From the NCBI GenBank assembly GCA_023653785.1, contig JAMKCH010035202.1, positions 1-64,000 on the forward strand: 64,000 bases of DNA. The letters are read 5' to 3'. This DNA comes from Ophioderma brevispina. Taxonomy: Eukaryota > Echinodermata > Ophiuroidea > Amphilepidida > Ophiodermatidae. The notes under the pieces are model-generated. The model ran no database searches. It was given only the letters and a program-made list of their open reading frames with translations, and had not been told where the DNA came from. Of this stretch, positions 47,157 to 56,345 are shown piece after piece (position 1 is the stretch's first letter; each line of letters starts with the position of its first letter). Made by a program: the position numbers and the translations under genes.

Positions 47157-47330
47157 ATTTATTTATTTATTTATTTTATTAAACGGTATAAGAACCAGAA
47201 AAAAAAACACAAACAAACAAACAAAAAACAGCTGAGCTGGCTTACAATATACATCACAAAAAAGTTAACATTTACAGGAAATACAAAATGCAGGAAATGC
47301 AATCTCCATCCGCTAAACTTTTAATCTCAA
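47157..47330 (-). mobile_element. LINE 3' end with (AAAT)n tail
   Basis: Read on the minus strand the segment ends ATACCGTTTAATAAAATAAA then (TAAA)n, after TTGTAAGCCAGCTCAGCTG. A 3' UTR with CCG(A/T)...AATAAA and a short AAAT array as tail is usual for CR1/Jockey-group LINEs. The LINE at 49155 ends in the same manner. No coding part is left. Confidence 0.5.
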
Positions 47331-47334
47331 TTAA

Positions 47335-47982
47335 AGGTGCTTGTTCCGATCACTTTTGGGACCCCCTGATTTAACCGGAAGTAGTATAAATTTTTATATC
47401 AGATGAAAGGCCGTATTTTTCTTATTGTTGTCCTGAAATTTCAGCTCTCAAATCCATTTCTTTCTCAAGATGTAGATGAAAAACTACCGTTTTAGTGGTT
47501 AACCGTCAATATTAGCACAGTAAGGAATAGGGCGTTGCACTATGCATTATCGCATCTAGCATCGAACCGCAAGTCTGTTTCCCACGGTACTTAATAGTCA
47601 GTGTGTACAAGTGTCAGGCTCTCATCATCAAGTAGAGAAAACGATAGACAAAAATCGGAACACACACCTTGTTGATGGAACTCATAGGATTAATATAGGG
47701 AATAGTTTTGAGTGTCTCAAATGCTTGCTTAACAAAGTACATGTAAGGAGCAAACAACGTCACGCCCCACTGAATGCAATGGACGCCGACCTTTAAGGCC
47801 CTACATTGGTAACAAAGCATTCAAGACGATCAAAACTATTCCTTATTTTAATCCTCACCAATAATCTTTTATCCAAATCAGAGCAACTTGAAAATTTGAC
47901 CCCTGTACAAACAAAATTGACCCCTTTTTTTATTGATTTTGTGATGTTCTTAACCTGAAACTCCGACTTTAAGTTTTAAATA
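47335..47982. mobile_element. Fold-back family F, copy 1
   Basis: GGGAATAGTTTTGAGTGTCT near 47699 and its complement near 47835-47850 (AAAACTATTCCTTATTTTAA) form an inverted pair around a short centre. TTGACCCCTGTACAAACAAA (47897) is the outer block seen again at 48830 and, inverted, near 48515. It is more decayed than copy 2. Confidence 0.55.
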
Positions 47983-48200
47983 GTACATAATAATAGTAAT
48001 AAAAATCTAATATTTAATTCTTATACGCGCGACAAATCCACCGAAGTGCTCAGGACGCCGCTGTGGAGCGCCTTAGGCTGCTACAACACGACGAGTAAAT
48101 CCAGAACGAGAAGGAAGGCATTATGGGAAGAAGTCCGATTTTAGATGCAGGAGGAAACCGAAGTTCTCGGAGAAAACCTGCGTAGTGGGGGACTGTAGTG
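47983..48200 (-). mobile_element. tRNA-SINE family E, 3' part, reverse orientation
   Basis: On the minus strand: GCAGGTTTTCTCCGAGAACT, TCGGTTTCCTCCTGCATCTA, AAATCGGACTTCTT, then GGCGCTCC...GTCGCGCGTATAAG and an (ATT)n tail. These match the middle and 3' end of the copy at 39835-40144. The tRNA head is missing. It sits between two copies of fold-back family F. Confidence 0.75.
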
Positions 48201-48294
48201 CACAGATCTCATGTGAGTGTGCAAATCTTGATAAAAACTGTGAATTTTGGTACACAAGTATTTTATGCATTGATAATCAAAAAAAATGATGGAA

Positions 48295-48965
48295 GCACTT
48301 GCCACACTCCTTTCATGGCCCCAGCTTGGATTTCAAGGTTACAAAGGGGTAAAAAATTTTAAATGTTCCGATTGTGTTGAAAAGCACACCATGATGTTTG
48401 TCTGGTTACAAGGATTCCAAAAAGGTATAGTTTATACTACCAATGGCTTATAGTTTTGGAATTATGGGGTAAAAACTGTAAAAATGATAAAAAAAAATCA
48501 ATTTTGGTTTGTACAGGAGTCAAAATTTAAAAATCACTCCAATTTTTTGTAAAATGTGGTTCAAATTGTTGGTTTAGCTCGCAGAATGAAATATAGGAAT
48601 AGTTTTGACTATCTTAAGTGTTTGGTTATTAATCAAAATGGCGAATAGAGTCAACAACTATTGGCAGCTATTGGATTTATTGACCTGTGACCTATTTTGT
48701 TGGATAACGTAGAAACTAAGCATACAAGATAAGGCAAACTATTCCTTATTTCATTCTTTTAAGCTCGGGAAACAATTTGCACCACATTGCACCACATATT
48801 ACCTGAATCAAAGCAACTTTTAACTTTTGACCCATGTACACACCAAATTTGACTTTTTCACTATTTTTACATTTTTTACCCCATAACTCCGAAACTATAA
48901 GGCATAGATAGTGTAACCTACACCTTTTTTGAATCCTTATAACCAGACAAACATCATGAAGTAAT
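48295..48965. mobile_element. Fold-back family F, copy 2
   Basis: The left arm (about 48389-48630: CATGATGTTTGTCTGGTTAC, AAGGATTCCAAAAAGGT, TTATGGGGTAAAAACTG, GGTTTGTACAGGAGTCAAAA, AGGAATAGTTTTGACTATCT) is mirrored by the right arm (about 48690-48965). Identity is about 80 percent over some 240 bp, with a centre of about 60 bp. A piece of one arm also lies at 54720-54835. Its right end meets the Penelope-like repeat at 48966 exactly, around TTCATGATG. Confidence 0.74.
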
Positions 48966-48979
48966 TTAAAACTTGACCA

Positions 48980-49073
48980 CAACACTCACATTTTGGAGTC
49001 CGAATATTTCGGTGATACCAATCACCGTCATCAGCGGGTGGAAGCTGAATCTGTCTGACAGATCCTCTTCTGA
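48980..49073 (-). repeat. Penelope-like terminal repeat (downstream copy) with hammerhead-like core
   Basis: This 94-bp block is almost identical to 53210-53303 (one substitution and one indel). On the minus strand it contains CTGATGA (49034-49028), a stem CGGTGA / TCACCG with a 6-base loop, and GAAA (49010-49007). That is the arrangement of a hammerhead ribozyme core, a motif known from Penelope-like element repeats. Stems I and III were not convincingly paired by eye. It is the 3'-side copy of an LTR-like pair around the element. Confidence 0.72.
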
Positions 49074-49154
49074 CGAAGGTATCGTCCACATATCGCATCC
49101 AAATGCGTGGGGCTGTTGTGCGGACTTTAAAGCATCCAATTCAAAGCTTTCCAT
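49074..49154 (-). pseudogene. Penelope-like reverse transcriptase, YVDD segment
   Basis: Starting at 49154 the minus strand reads MESFELDALKSAQQPHA and then, with a one-base shift, IWMRYVDDTFV. YVDD (49092-49081) is the catalytic motif of RT, and the (M)E.FE..AL..A..P..W.RYVDDTF context is that of Penelope-like RTs. The segment directly continues the frame that ends ...ILANLY at 51735. The rest of the protein (RT thumb and any GIY-YIG endonuclease) is missing, since the terminal repeat follows at once after TFV. Confidence 0.78.
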
Positions 49155-49429
49155 ATTTATTTATTTATTTATTCTTTATTCGGCAAAATCGACAAACAAT
49201 ACAAAAATAGCAAGTACTAATGAGACGTATTCAGTATCACACAAAAACAGACAACCAAGTCGATAAGCCAGGATAGCCCATAAAGTTGGCTGAATATGCC
49301 AACTTATTTCCAATGAGGTCCCAAACAAGAACTAGTGCCTGCAGAAAGGTGATAAGAAAAAAAAATACGAAAGAGGAGACTACGCCAGGGAGATAAGCTA
49401 GACATATTCAGCCAATTCTTGGTTCATTG

Positions 49430-49560
49430 TCATAGTAGACAGATGAATCTTGACCTGGTATTTAAAGGAATTCTTGTGGTCAATGGACTTGATGGTATCT
49501 GGTAATGAGTTCCAGTCAAGGGCACCATGATAGAAAAAAGACTTGGAAGCAAGACCAGAT
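49430..49560 (-). pseudogene. LINE RT C-terminal end
   Basis: The minus strand reads GLASKSFFYHGALDWNSLPD, TIKSIDHKNSFKYQVK and IHLS. (F)x.(G)A..WNSLP..I....S...FK is the last conserved block of CR1/Jockey-group RTs. It belongs to the insertion spanning 49155-51734 and is separated from its RT palm by the repeat array at 49778-50280. Confidence 0.7.
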
Positions 49561-49777
49561 GAAAATTGAATGAACTAGATCTTGTGCAATAATTATGAGT
49601 ATCTCAAAAATCGGCCTTTTGAGATATTACCTTTAAAGTTTGCCCGTTTGCATTTCCTTATACATTAAAAATTAGCTAAATTGAATGCATTTAATATATT
49701 TATCATATCATTTTCTGTATATCCATTAATTTTGAGGGTTAATGATTAAACCATTTCAGAATTACAACATAATTTGT

Positions 49778-50280
49778 CAAGTTACGTAGTTTTGCCATAT
49801 AAATTTAGGAAAAAGCAGTTATGGCAAAATACACATGCTATATTTCAATGGCTGAACACAAAATATACTTTACAAAAGAAATATAATTCTTGATATGTGT
49901 TATCTACAAAATTTTTTAGCTTGATCTTATGCTTTTTTAGTTTGATCTGAGCATCTGTAGTCCCATTAATTTGTATAGCAAAAGACCGGCACTCATAGTA
50001 TATTTTTATGACAAAACTACGTATCTCTGAGTTACGTAGTTTTGCCATGAAATAATAAGGCGATTTTGAGAAAAAAATGACACGTAACTAAGAGATACGC
50101 AGTTTTGCCAGAAAAATACCTTCAGAATGGTAAAAAGCAACCGAGTTAGGATTTGGTATCTCAGAAAGGAAGCATTTCTGGCATGTAAGACTTTGTGAAA
50201 TGAAAGTAGCGCCCCCAAATTGCCCAGAAATAACTTTATCTCAAAAAGTCAAAATTTCGAGTTACATAGTTCTGCCATAA
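49778..50280. repeat. Cluster of a 19-bp motif in both orientations
   Basis: GTTACGTAGTTTTGCCAT occurs at 49783 and 50031, with variants at 50094 (GATACGCAGTTTTGCCA) and 50262 (GTTACATAGTTCTGCCAT). The inverse ATGACAAAACTACGTATCTC is at 50008. The pair at 50008-50048 makes a 41-bp near-perfect palindrome. Spacing is irregular. The cluster divides the LINE RT from its C-terminal block, so it may be a secondary insertion. Confidence 0.62.
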
Positions 50281-51140
50281 AAGGGCCGCTCGGTCTTCCC
50301 AACATGAAGTGATAGCTTATTGGATATTAGGCACTTGTTGAATGATTCTAAATCTGAACTTAGACTACGAGAAATGACCTCGGGATCACTATGAGATGAA
50401 ATAATCACACTATCATCCGCATACAGAAGCAGCCTGTTGTGCACCGAAGTTTCCATGTCATTGCTATAGCATAAGTAGAACAGTGGGCCCAACAAGCTCC
50501 CTTGTGGCAGGCCACAAGAAAGCTGTCTAAGACTGGAATTAACACCATCGATGCACACCAGCTGCTGTCTGTTGGATAAATAGGATTTGAACCAACTTGG
50601 GTCAATTCCCATAGCCTCAAGTTTTTGACAAAGGATTTGATGGTTCACGCTGTCAAAAGCTTTTTGCACGTCAAGCAAAGGCATGCCCACAAATTTACCC
50701 ATGGAGATTTGCTGTCTGATATAATCTGTAAGAAAAATCAGACATGTTTCAGTGGAATAACCTGAACGAAATCCGGATTGATATTGATAAAGTAAATTCA
50801 CAAAACTAAGATAATCATCAACCTGAAGGTAAACACATGTTTCTAAAATTTAGAACCCAACTCAAAATGCTAACCTGGGCCGGTAATTCCCTACATCAAG
50901 CCTGCATTTTTCTTCTTAAACAAATGGACTTGACTTTGGCAGATTTCATATCATCCGGAACAGTGCTGGTGACATCGATAGTTTCACGATGTGTGTAACC
51001 AAAGGATAAAGAACTTGGTAAGCGCCATCTTTCAGGAATCTAGAATCTAGATAACCATATAGCGGATCGGCCGAGCCATTGAAAAGTGCTCTAGTTTTCG
51101 AGTTACCCCTCCCCCCACCGTACAACAAAACACAAACCAC
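50262..51140 (-). pseudogene. LINE reverse transcriptase with YADD motif
   Basis: An open frame of 179 codons (50801-50262) reads LLYQYQSGFRSGYSTETC, LLDVQKAFDSVNHQIL, LSCGLPQGSLLGPLFYLCYS, NDM and LLLYADDS, then LSLHVGKTE. These are RT motifs 1-6 of CR1/Jockey-group LINEs: two catalytic Asp in YADD, one in LLDVQKAFD, and the PQGS(L)LGPL loop. Upstream, in broken frames, are VPDDMKSAKV and a GNYRPVSIL-like piece (50860-50960). Motifs are intact in the palm, but the N-terminus and the join to the C-terminus are disrupted. Confidence 0.85.
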
Positions 51141-51734
51141 CTTTACGTTGAAGGAGAAATATATAAGTTTAAGAAAGAATGATGGTTGTGGTTGAAATTT
51201 TGGGTGGCAGGGGGATGATTTCTATGACAACAAATGAAATTTGGGATGCCAGTTAAGCGAAATTAGTATTTTTTAATGTAAAAAAGATTACATCTTATTT
51301 TTATGTATCCTTTTTGTTATTGATTATGTTTTAAACATTGCCTAAAGGGTTCAGGGAAGACTCGTTGTGGTGACATGGGATGAAAAGGATGCTTTTTTTT
51401 TTAGGAAAAGGTGAATTTTGGGGGTAAAATTCTAGACCCTTTTTTTTATATATTGTATGAAACAGAATCAAAAATATAAATGTAGAGTTGATAGTATTGC
51501 ACTGATGCATAAATTGTTTTGTTGCTAAGAAATTAAAAATATTTATTATTCGTTACGTTTTTAGCTCAAACGTGATTTTTTTGACTCAACTAAACACCCT
51601 GCCACCAAGTTTTTGACGCCCAACCATCATTTTTTAAATATTTATTACTATCCTTTGAATAGAAGATGGTTGCGTTTTGTTGAACCGAGGGATGGGTTGT
51701 CGACCATTTTGCAGTTCCAAAACCGCTGCACAAT

Positions 51735-53184
51735 ATACAAGTTAGCGAGGATGGGCTCAGCCCGGAAGTCCCTACCACATCCATGATCTTGTTGGTAGAG
51801 TTGTCCTCTGAACTTGAAATTGTCGTTGATAACAAAATTCGAGGAGATTTATTATTTGCGATACATTCAGATACGTTCGCGGTTTCCAGCTGTTATCACT
51901 TTCCAGAAAATGTTTCAACACTTGATATCTCTATCTCCAATCCAACCGGGACACTAGTAAACAAGGCAGTGACATCATAAGAATGTTAAGATTTCATTGT
52001 CATCAAGTACAAGATCTTGTATCTTGGCGACAAAGTCTTGTGAGTTCTGTATATGGTGAGGTGACTTTCCTACTAACGGCGATAAAAGGTCAGATAACAA
52101 TCTGGCTAAGTTGTACACAATAGGCCGTACTGTGATAGGTTCCTTTTTATGAACCTTGGGCAAGCCGTATATACAGGGCACAACACAAGCTGATGGTCTA
52201 AGCTTGTCATACAGTGATTGGTCAATGGCACCTTCAGCTTTCAAGTTTTTCAGAATTTTCAAAAGTTTATTTTTATATTTATTTGTGGGGTCCGTCGACA
52301 AATTGGAGTAAGTTTTTTCATCATTCAACAAGTCGTTGACCTTGCTCTCATAAGTGTCTTTATCCAGAACCACAGTGATCTTGCCCTTATCGGCGGGTAA
52401 AACGATAATATTGGGGTCTTTCTTAGGATCATTTATCGCTTTACGTTCTTTAGAAATGACATTACTAGCAGGGGATTTAGCGGTTTTCAAAATAGATGTT
52501 ACCTTAGAGCAAAGTTCCTCCTTGTTTTGTTGGTCAAGTTTGTCACACGCTAATTCAGTTGCAACGATGAATTCCTCAACGGGTAATTCCCGGGGCGAAA
52601 CACCGAAGTTTAATCCCTTACTGAGAACCGATTTCTCATCCTGGTTTAATTGGCGAGACGATAAATTAACCACCCATTTGTCTTGGATTCCAGAAACGCT
52701 GTTAGAAGTACTATTTTTCGCGATATCCTGTGCAGAAACGCTTGTTTACATTCCTTCAGTTTCCGAAATTTTGCAATATGGCGGCTTCTTACACGGTCGT
52801 TTTCCACCTGAGCTGCATTCTGGGTAAATCTGACAACTTCCTGAAATTCGTTGCTAGGCAACTTTGATTGTAAACGGTCTTTCAATTTAGGTTTTTCCGC
52901 ATTCAAAACATCGGTGGAAAAATTATGCTGGCGAATTCGTTCATTTACAAGAGCTCTCTCGGCTTTTTGGATTATTTCATGAGCGCGAGGACCCCGTATG
53001 TTAGATCTTAAAGACCCGTGGGTGTAAGGCGGGAATTATAACACGTCAATGTGTAGCGGAGATGATTGCGAGTACGAGCTAATTTTTGTGAGACTTTCTC
53101 AAGCTGTCTAGCGTCAGATAAGCAATCTTTGCCGAGATCAAATAATCGCGAATGAATGTTCTTATACGTGTTGGTATTAATCAT
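51735..53184 (-). pseudogene. Penelope-like element ORF: N-terminus and RT
   Basis: From an ATG at 53184 (minus) the frame reads MINTNTYKNIHSRLFDLGKD and ARQLEKVSQKLARTRNHLRY. After a shift near 53010 it gives GPRAHEIIQKAERALVNERI and HIAKFRKLKE. After another shift near 52700 it gives VNLSSRQLNQDEKSVLSKGL, then NIIVLPADKGKITVVLDKD, LRPSACVVPCIYGLPKVHKK and HHIQNSQDF. A third shift at 51975 leads to SYDVTALFTSVPV, then FKFRGQLYQQ and ILANLY at 51735. NLSxRQL, LPADKG, YGLPKIHK, DVTALFTSVP and the (Y)QQ..G block are diagnostic for Penelope-like RTs. The gene continues at 49154 beyond a LINE insertion. At least four frameshifts plus a stop make it dead. Confidence 0.88.
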
Positions 53185-53209
53185 GAAGAATTAATATAAA
53201 ACTTTACAA

Positions 53210-53303
53210 CAACACTCACACTTTGGAGTCCGAATATTTCGGTGATACCAATCACCGTCATCAGCGGGTGGAAGCTGAATTCTGTCTGACAGATCCTCTT
53301 CTG
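53210..53303 (-). repeat. Penelope-like terminal repeat (upstream copy) with hammerhead-like core
   Basis: Direct repeat of 48980-49073, placed 26 bp upstream of the ORF start on the minus strand. It has CTGATGA at 53264-53258 and GAAA at 53240-53237 around the same stem-loop. The position fits the LTR-like 5' repeat of a Penelope-like element, in which a self-cleaving RNA would process the transcript. Beyond 53303 the two copies diverge: this one continues into CCTGACGCTGGTGGCGTCC and the other into RT codons. Confidence 0.72.
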
Positions 53304-53365
53304 ATTCCTGACGCTGGTGGCGTCCTAGATCTTGGTGGTATTTCCAGAAGAGAATCAAACAGTTT

Positions 53366-53408
53366 TAGACATGAAGTGCATTGATTTACAAATCTGAGGG
53401 TTCTGTAG
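53366..53408. repeat. Exact 43-bp direct repeat, copy 1
   Basis: TAGACATGAAGTGCATTGAT continuing to GAGGGTTCTGTAG is identical base for base at 54193-54235, 827 bp away. It begins 62 bp beyond the Penelope upstream repeat. The DNA between the copies has no recognised feature. Confidence 0.9.
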
Positions 53409-54192
53409 GCGACGTGTGTAGAGACTAGCAAAAAAAAAAAAAGCTTGTGACCCTGACCTCTAGTACGTTGAACTTGATCTTGTCATTTTGACTTCAAGAC
53501 TAGTTATAGTCTACTAGTGTAGCCTGGGAAGCTATTTAGACCGGGGGGGTCAGCATGAAAATATGAAGAGTTCGACAGACAAGGTAAGTCAATAGAGCTG
53601 TGAAATGCGTGTACACTTGGCTACCTGAATCATTCAGATTGTAAATTGAGTGGCGCAAGTCTACGACTAAGGTGCAAATTCAGCAGCAGTCTGCTTGTGC
53701 CAGTGTTATATTACCGTAGCCAATTTTGAAGTAGCCTCACCATATGGATAAAGAATATAGCAGCTTTTGCGACCCGAGTGTACACAGATGGCTGCTCTTA
53801 CTTTTATCCAAATTGTGGGGCTATTTTGAGTCATGTTATCAGCTGTAGCCTGCCTTTTGGCTTGACATACATGTACACAGCTGTCCCGAGTAAGCTCCCC
53901 ACTCTAGTAGCCCCCTTCCCCGAGTAAACCCCCACTTCGCTTCCCAAGGGCAAGGTGCTATGTGCTATGACGAGCAAAGAGTAAGTTATTTTATTTCTGA
54001 TTACATAATTAAGCAAAGGAAATCAGACAATGTTGTTGTTTCTCGTATTCTGGCTGTTAAGTGAGCTCCCACGAAATCTCCAGTAGATAGCAGCATCTGC
54101 ATATTTTAGGACAACATTAATTTCTTGCTTAGTTCATTAAAATAATGAAATTATTCTCACGAATGATCAAAATTTGTCAAGATGGGTTGAAA
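53409..54192. other. Interval between the 43-bp direct repeats
   Basis: 784 bp without a recognised gene or transposase. Includes a short A-run at 53430-53441. It may be an insertion or the body of a tandem duplication whose remaining sequence has been lost. Confidence 0.35.
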
Positions 54193-54235
54193 TAGACATG
54201 AAGTGCATTGATTTACAAATCTGAGGGTTCTGTAG
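54193..54235. repeat. Exact 43-bp direct repeat, copy 2
   Basis: Second exact copy of 53366-53408. The flanks on either side differ from those of copy 1 from the first base outwards. Confidence 0.9.
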
Positions 54236-55889
54236 ATTCCACACCACTAAATATTATCTTGTCTGGGTTGGCCCACCTTCTGGCCAAAAAGTGTTTGGGA
54301 AAAGGGTAAAAAAGAGTGACGTCTAAGTTAAAATTGAAAAATAGTAGAAACTGGAACTTCCTGGGCCATATTTTGTGTTAGAAAATATTTTAAAGATAAA
54401 AATCAGCACAATATCAAGACAAAAGGTGTGTGAGGCTTACTACTGAGTAATTACAGTTCTAATTTTACACCCATCCCATAGGAATATTTTGACTAGAAGC
54501 CACAGTTTCAGAGGGGATCGGAACTCATCGTTGTCTTCATGCTTCAGTAGCTCGAAAACTCCGTGGTCAACTTATGGATTCTTCTTGCTGAATGGATGCA
54601 GAGGTCTAGCAGTCCAAGGTAATGCATAATTTAAGCAACTTAGTCGCTTCGTTAATGAGAAATTTACGTTTTAATTAGTGCCATTTTGTACATAAACCAA
54701 TGGCAATTTATTTGGTGGTGTGCAACCCTATACCTTTTGGAATCCTTACGGTTAGACGAATAACACAGTATAATTTTCAACATGATTGGATCAATTGAAA
54801 AAATTGACCCCTGTGTAATCTTTGTCTATCCCCCTCCTTAGGGCACAATTTGCGGCATTTAAGAATCACGTTTCAGGGGTCCCTGTCAGGCTGTCTGTAT
54901 ATTTAATCACTCAAACCTTTTATACTTGAGATGAGTTACAAATGTCTTTTAGCTCCCAGGCTAAATCGTGTTATCCTAATACGAGTTAGTAATCGATGGT
55001 AAAAATGAGATTAAAAGCTTTCTTTCACCGTCAACTTCAAAATTGCAGTAAAAACTTTTACGAAACCTCCAAAAGTGAAATATACTTCCCGCAACTGATT
55101 ATATTATAGCCATCCTATTTTTGATCGATATGAATCTAATATTATGGCGGTTTAATTACGAGGCTGTGGGCGTGGATATTTTTCTTCTGTGCAGAATCAA
55201 GGTTCCGATATAGGAACACACGCTCAGTCAATAACCAATTTCTGTGCAAAAAATAAACATAAAATATGACAAAATCAACAACATATGAATTTGGGAAGTT
55301 TAATCACTGGTTGAACAGGCTATTGAGTGTATCACCATTGAAAAGTTTAAGTTTCATTAAAGGCCGGCAAACAGAAATGAGAAATAAATTTAAAGGTTGT
55401 GAATAGTGAATATACCAGTCGTGATGCCGTTAAGGTGGCGAACCGATAGTAATTTGCTAAATCAAGAAAATCGAAAAAAAAAATCATCAAAACCAGATTT
55501 TTGCATGTCTGTTACAAGTACATATATCCTAACATATCCTGCCAAATGATAGGACCAGAGGCATCCCAATAAGGGCAAAATCAGAATTTTAGTTATTACT
55601 GTCCGTACGGACACTTCACAATAAAAACACCAGTAAGTGAATGGAGATTCGAATCTTTGAACACTGTCTTTTCTTCCTTTTCTGTCAATCCTCATTTGAA
55701 AAAGTAACTTGTGAGATTGTACAGACTTATACTTCCCTTTTAAGCTATTCCTGCAATTTTCAAATATTTTGACTCTTTCGGAGAAATCACTGATAGTAAT
55801 TCTTCTCCCTCGTGTGAAAGCATATCACCAAAACATCCGATCACAAATCTTGAGTTAATTGAGTAGCTATTTGGATATTAAAATCCAAA
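54236..55889. other. No gene; fragment of fold-back family F at 54720-54835
   Basis: CCTATACCTTTTGGAATCCT then TTGACCCCTGTGTAATC resembles one arm of the fold-back at 48295-48965. The rest is AT-rich and unassigned. Confidence 0.4.
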
Positions 55890-56345
55890 TTGGCCCTTAG
55901 GACAGTTTGTCTGGACCGTGAGCATGCGTGGTCGACCGCATCTGAGGACATTTATGTTCGTAACGTCATATTTTACTATGGTAATGAGAGTCATCCCATG
56001 TTTCCTTTTAGGGCCTGCTACTGGTATCCTGATAACCAGTACTACCCGCCCCAGGGCCGAGTTGTCGGCGGCTAAACCGTCACCCCCATCGATTTTTTAA
56101 AGGAAATCTGATGAGGAGGGTAGCTGTTTACCCTGGTAGAATGAAAAAGAGATCTACCTACAAGGGCGTCAGCTCTGGAGAGCTTGGCGGCCATCCATCA
56201 CATGCTGCCTTGTATGGTGTGGGCATAGTTGCCCAAAGGCTAGGCCCACCGCCGAAAACTGTGGATTGGCGTCAGGAAAAGGGCATCCGGTCAATATATT
56301 TGCTCCAATAATTCCCACACAGCAGTATTGCCTGGTGTGAGGGTA
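55890..56345 (+). mobile_element. Possible RTE-type LINE or SINE 3' part
   Basis: The segment is GC-richer than its surroundings. It contains TTGGCGTCAGGAAAAGGGCA then TCCGGTCAATA (56267-56296), a phrase very like the 3' region of RTE-clade LINEs and the SINEs they mobilise (GGCGTCAGGAAGGGCATCCGG type). Open frames of about 60 codons cross it but show no RT motif. The upstream part is unassigned. Confidence 0.42.

Larger units (their letters stand above)
49155..51734 (-). mobile_element. LINE inserted in the Penelope-like RT gene
   Basis: The minus strand ends GCCGAATAAAGAATAAATAA with an (AAAT)n tail at 49155-49180, and the next base resumes the Penelope RT codons. The left limit at 51734 is placed by the rejoining of LANLY with MESFE. 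Inside are an RT domain (50262-51140) and a C-terminal RT segment (49430-49560), both on the minus strand. The part at 51200-51734 is not recognised and could be LINE 5' sequence or another insertion. A clear target duplication is not seen beyond a few bases (ATAT). Confidence 0.7.

Noticed and set aside
51590..51835. 81-codon minus-strand frame as a gene
   Set aside because: It crosses the Penelope/LINE junction and reads the RT in the wrong register.
55890..56075. Peptide rich in Y and W as the sialyltransferase exon that should contain YHYYE
   Set aside because: The residues do not fit the motif context and the block is adjacent to RTE-like 3' sequence.
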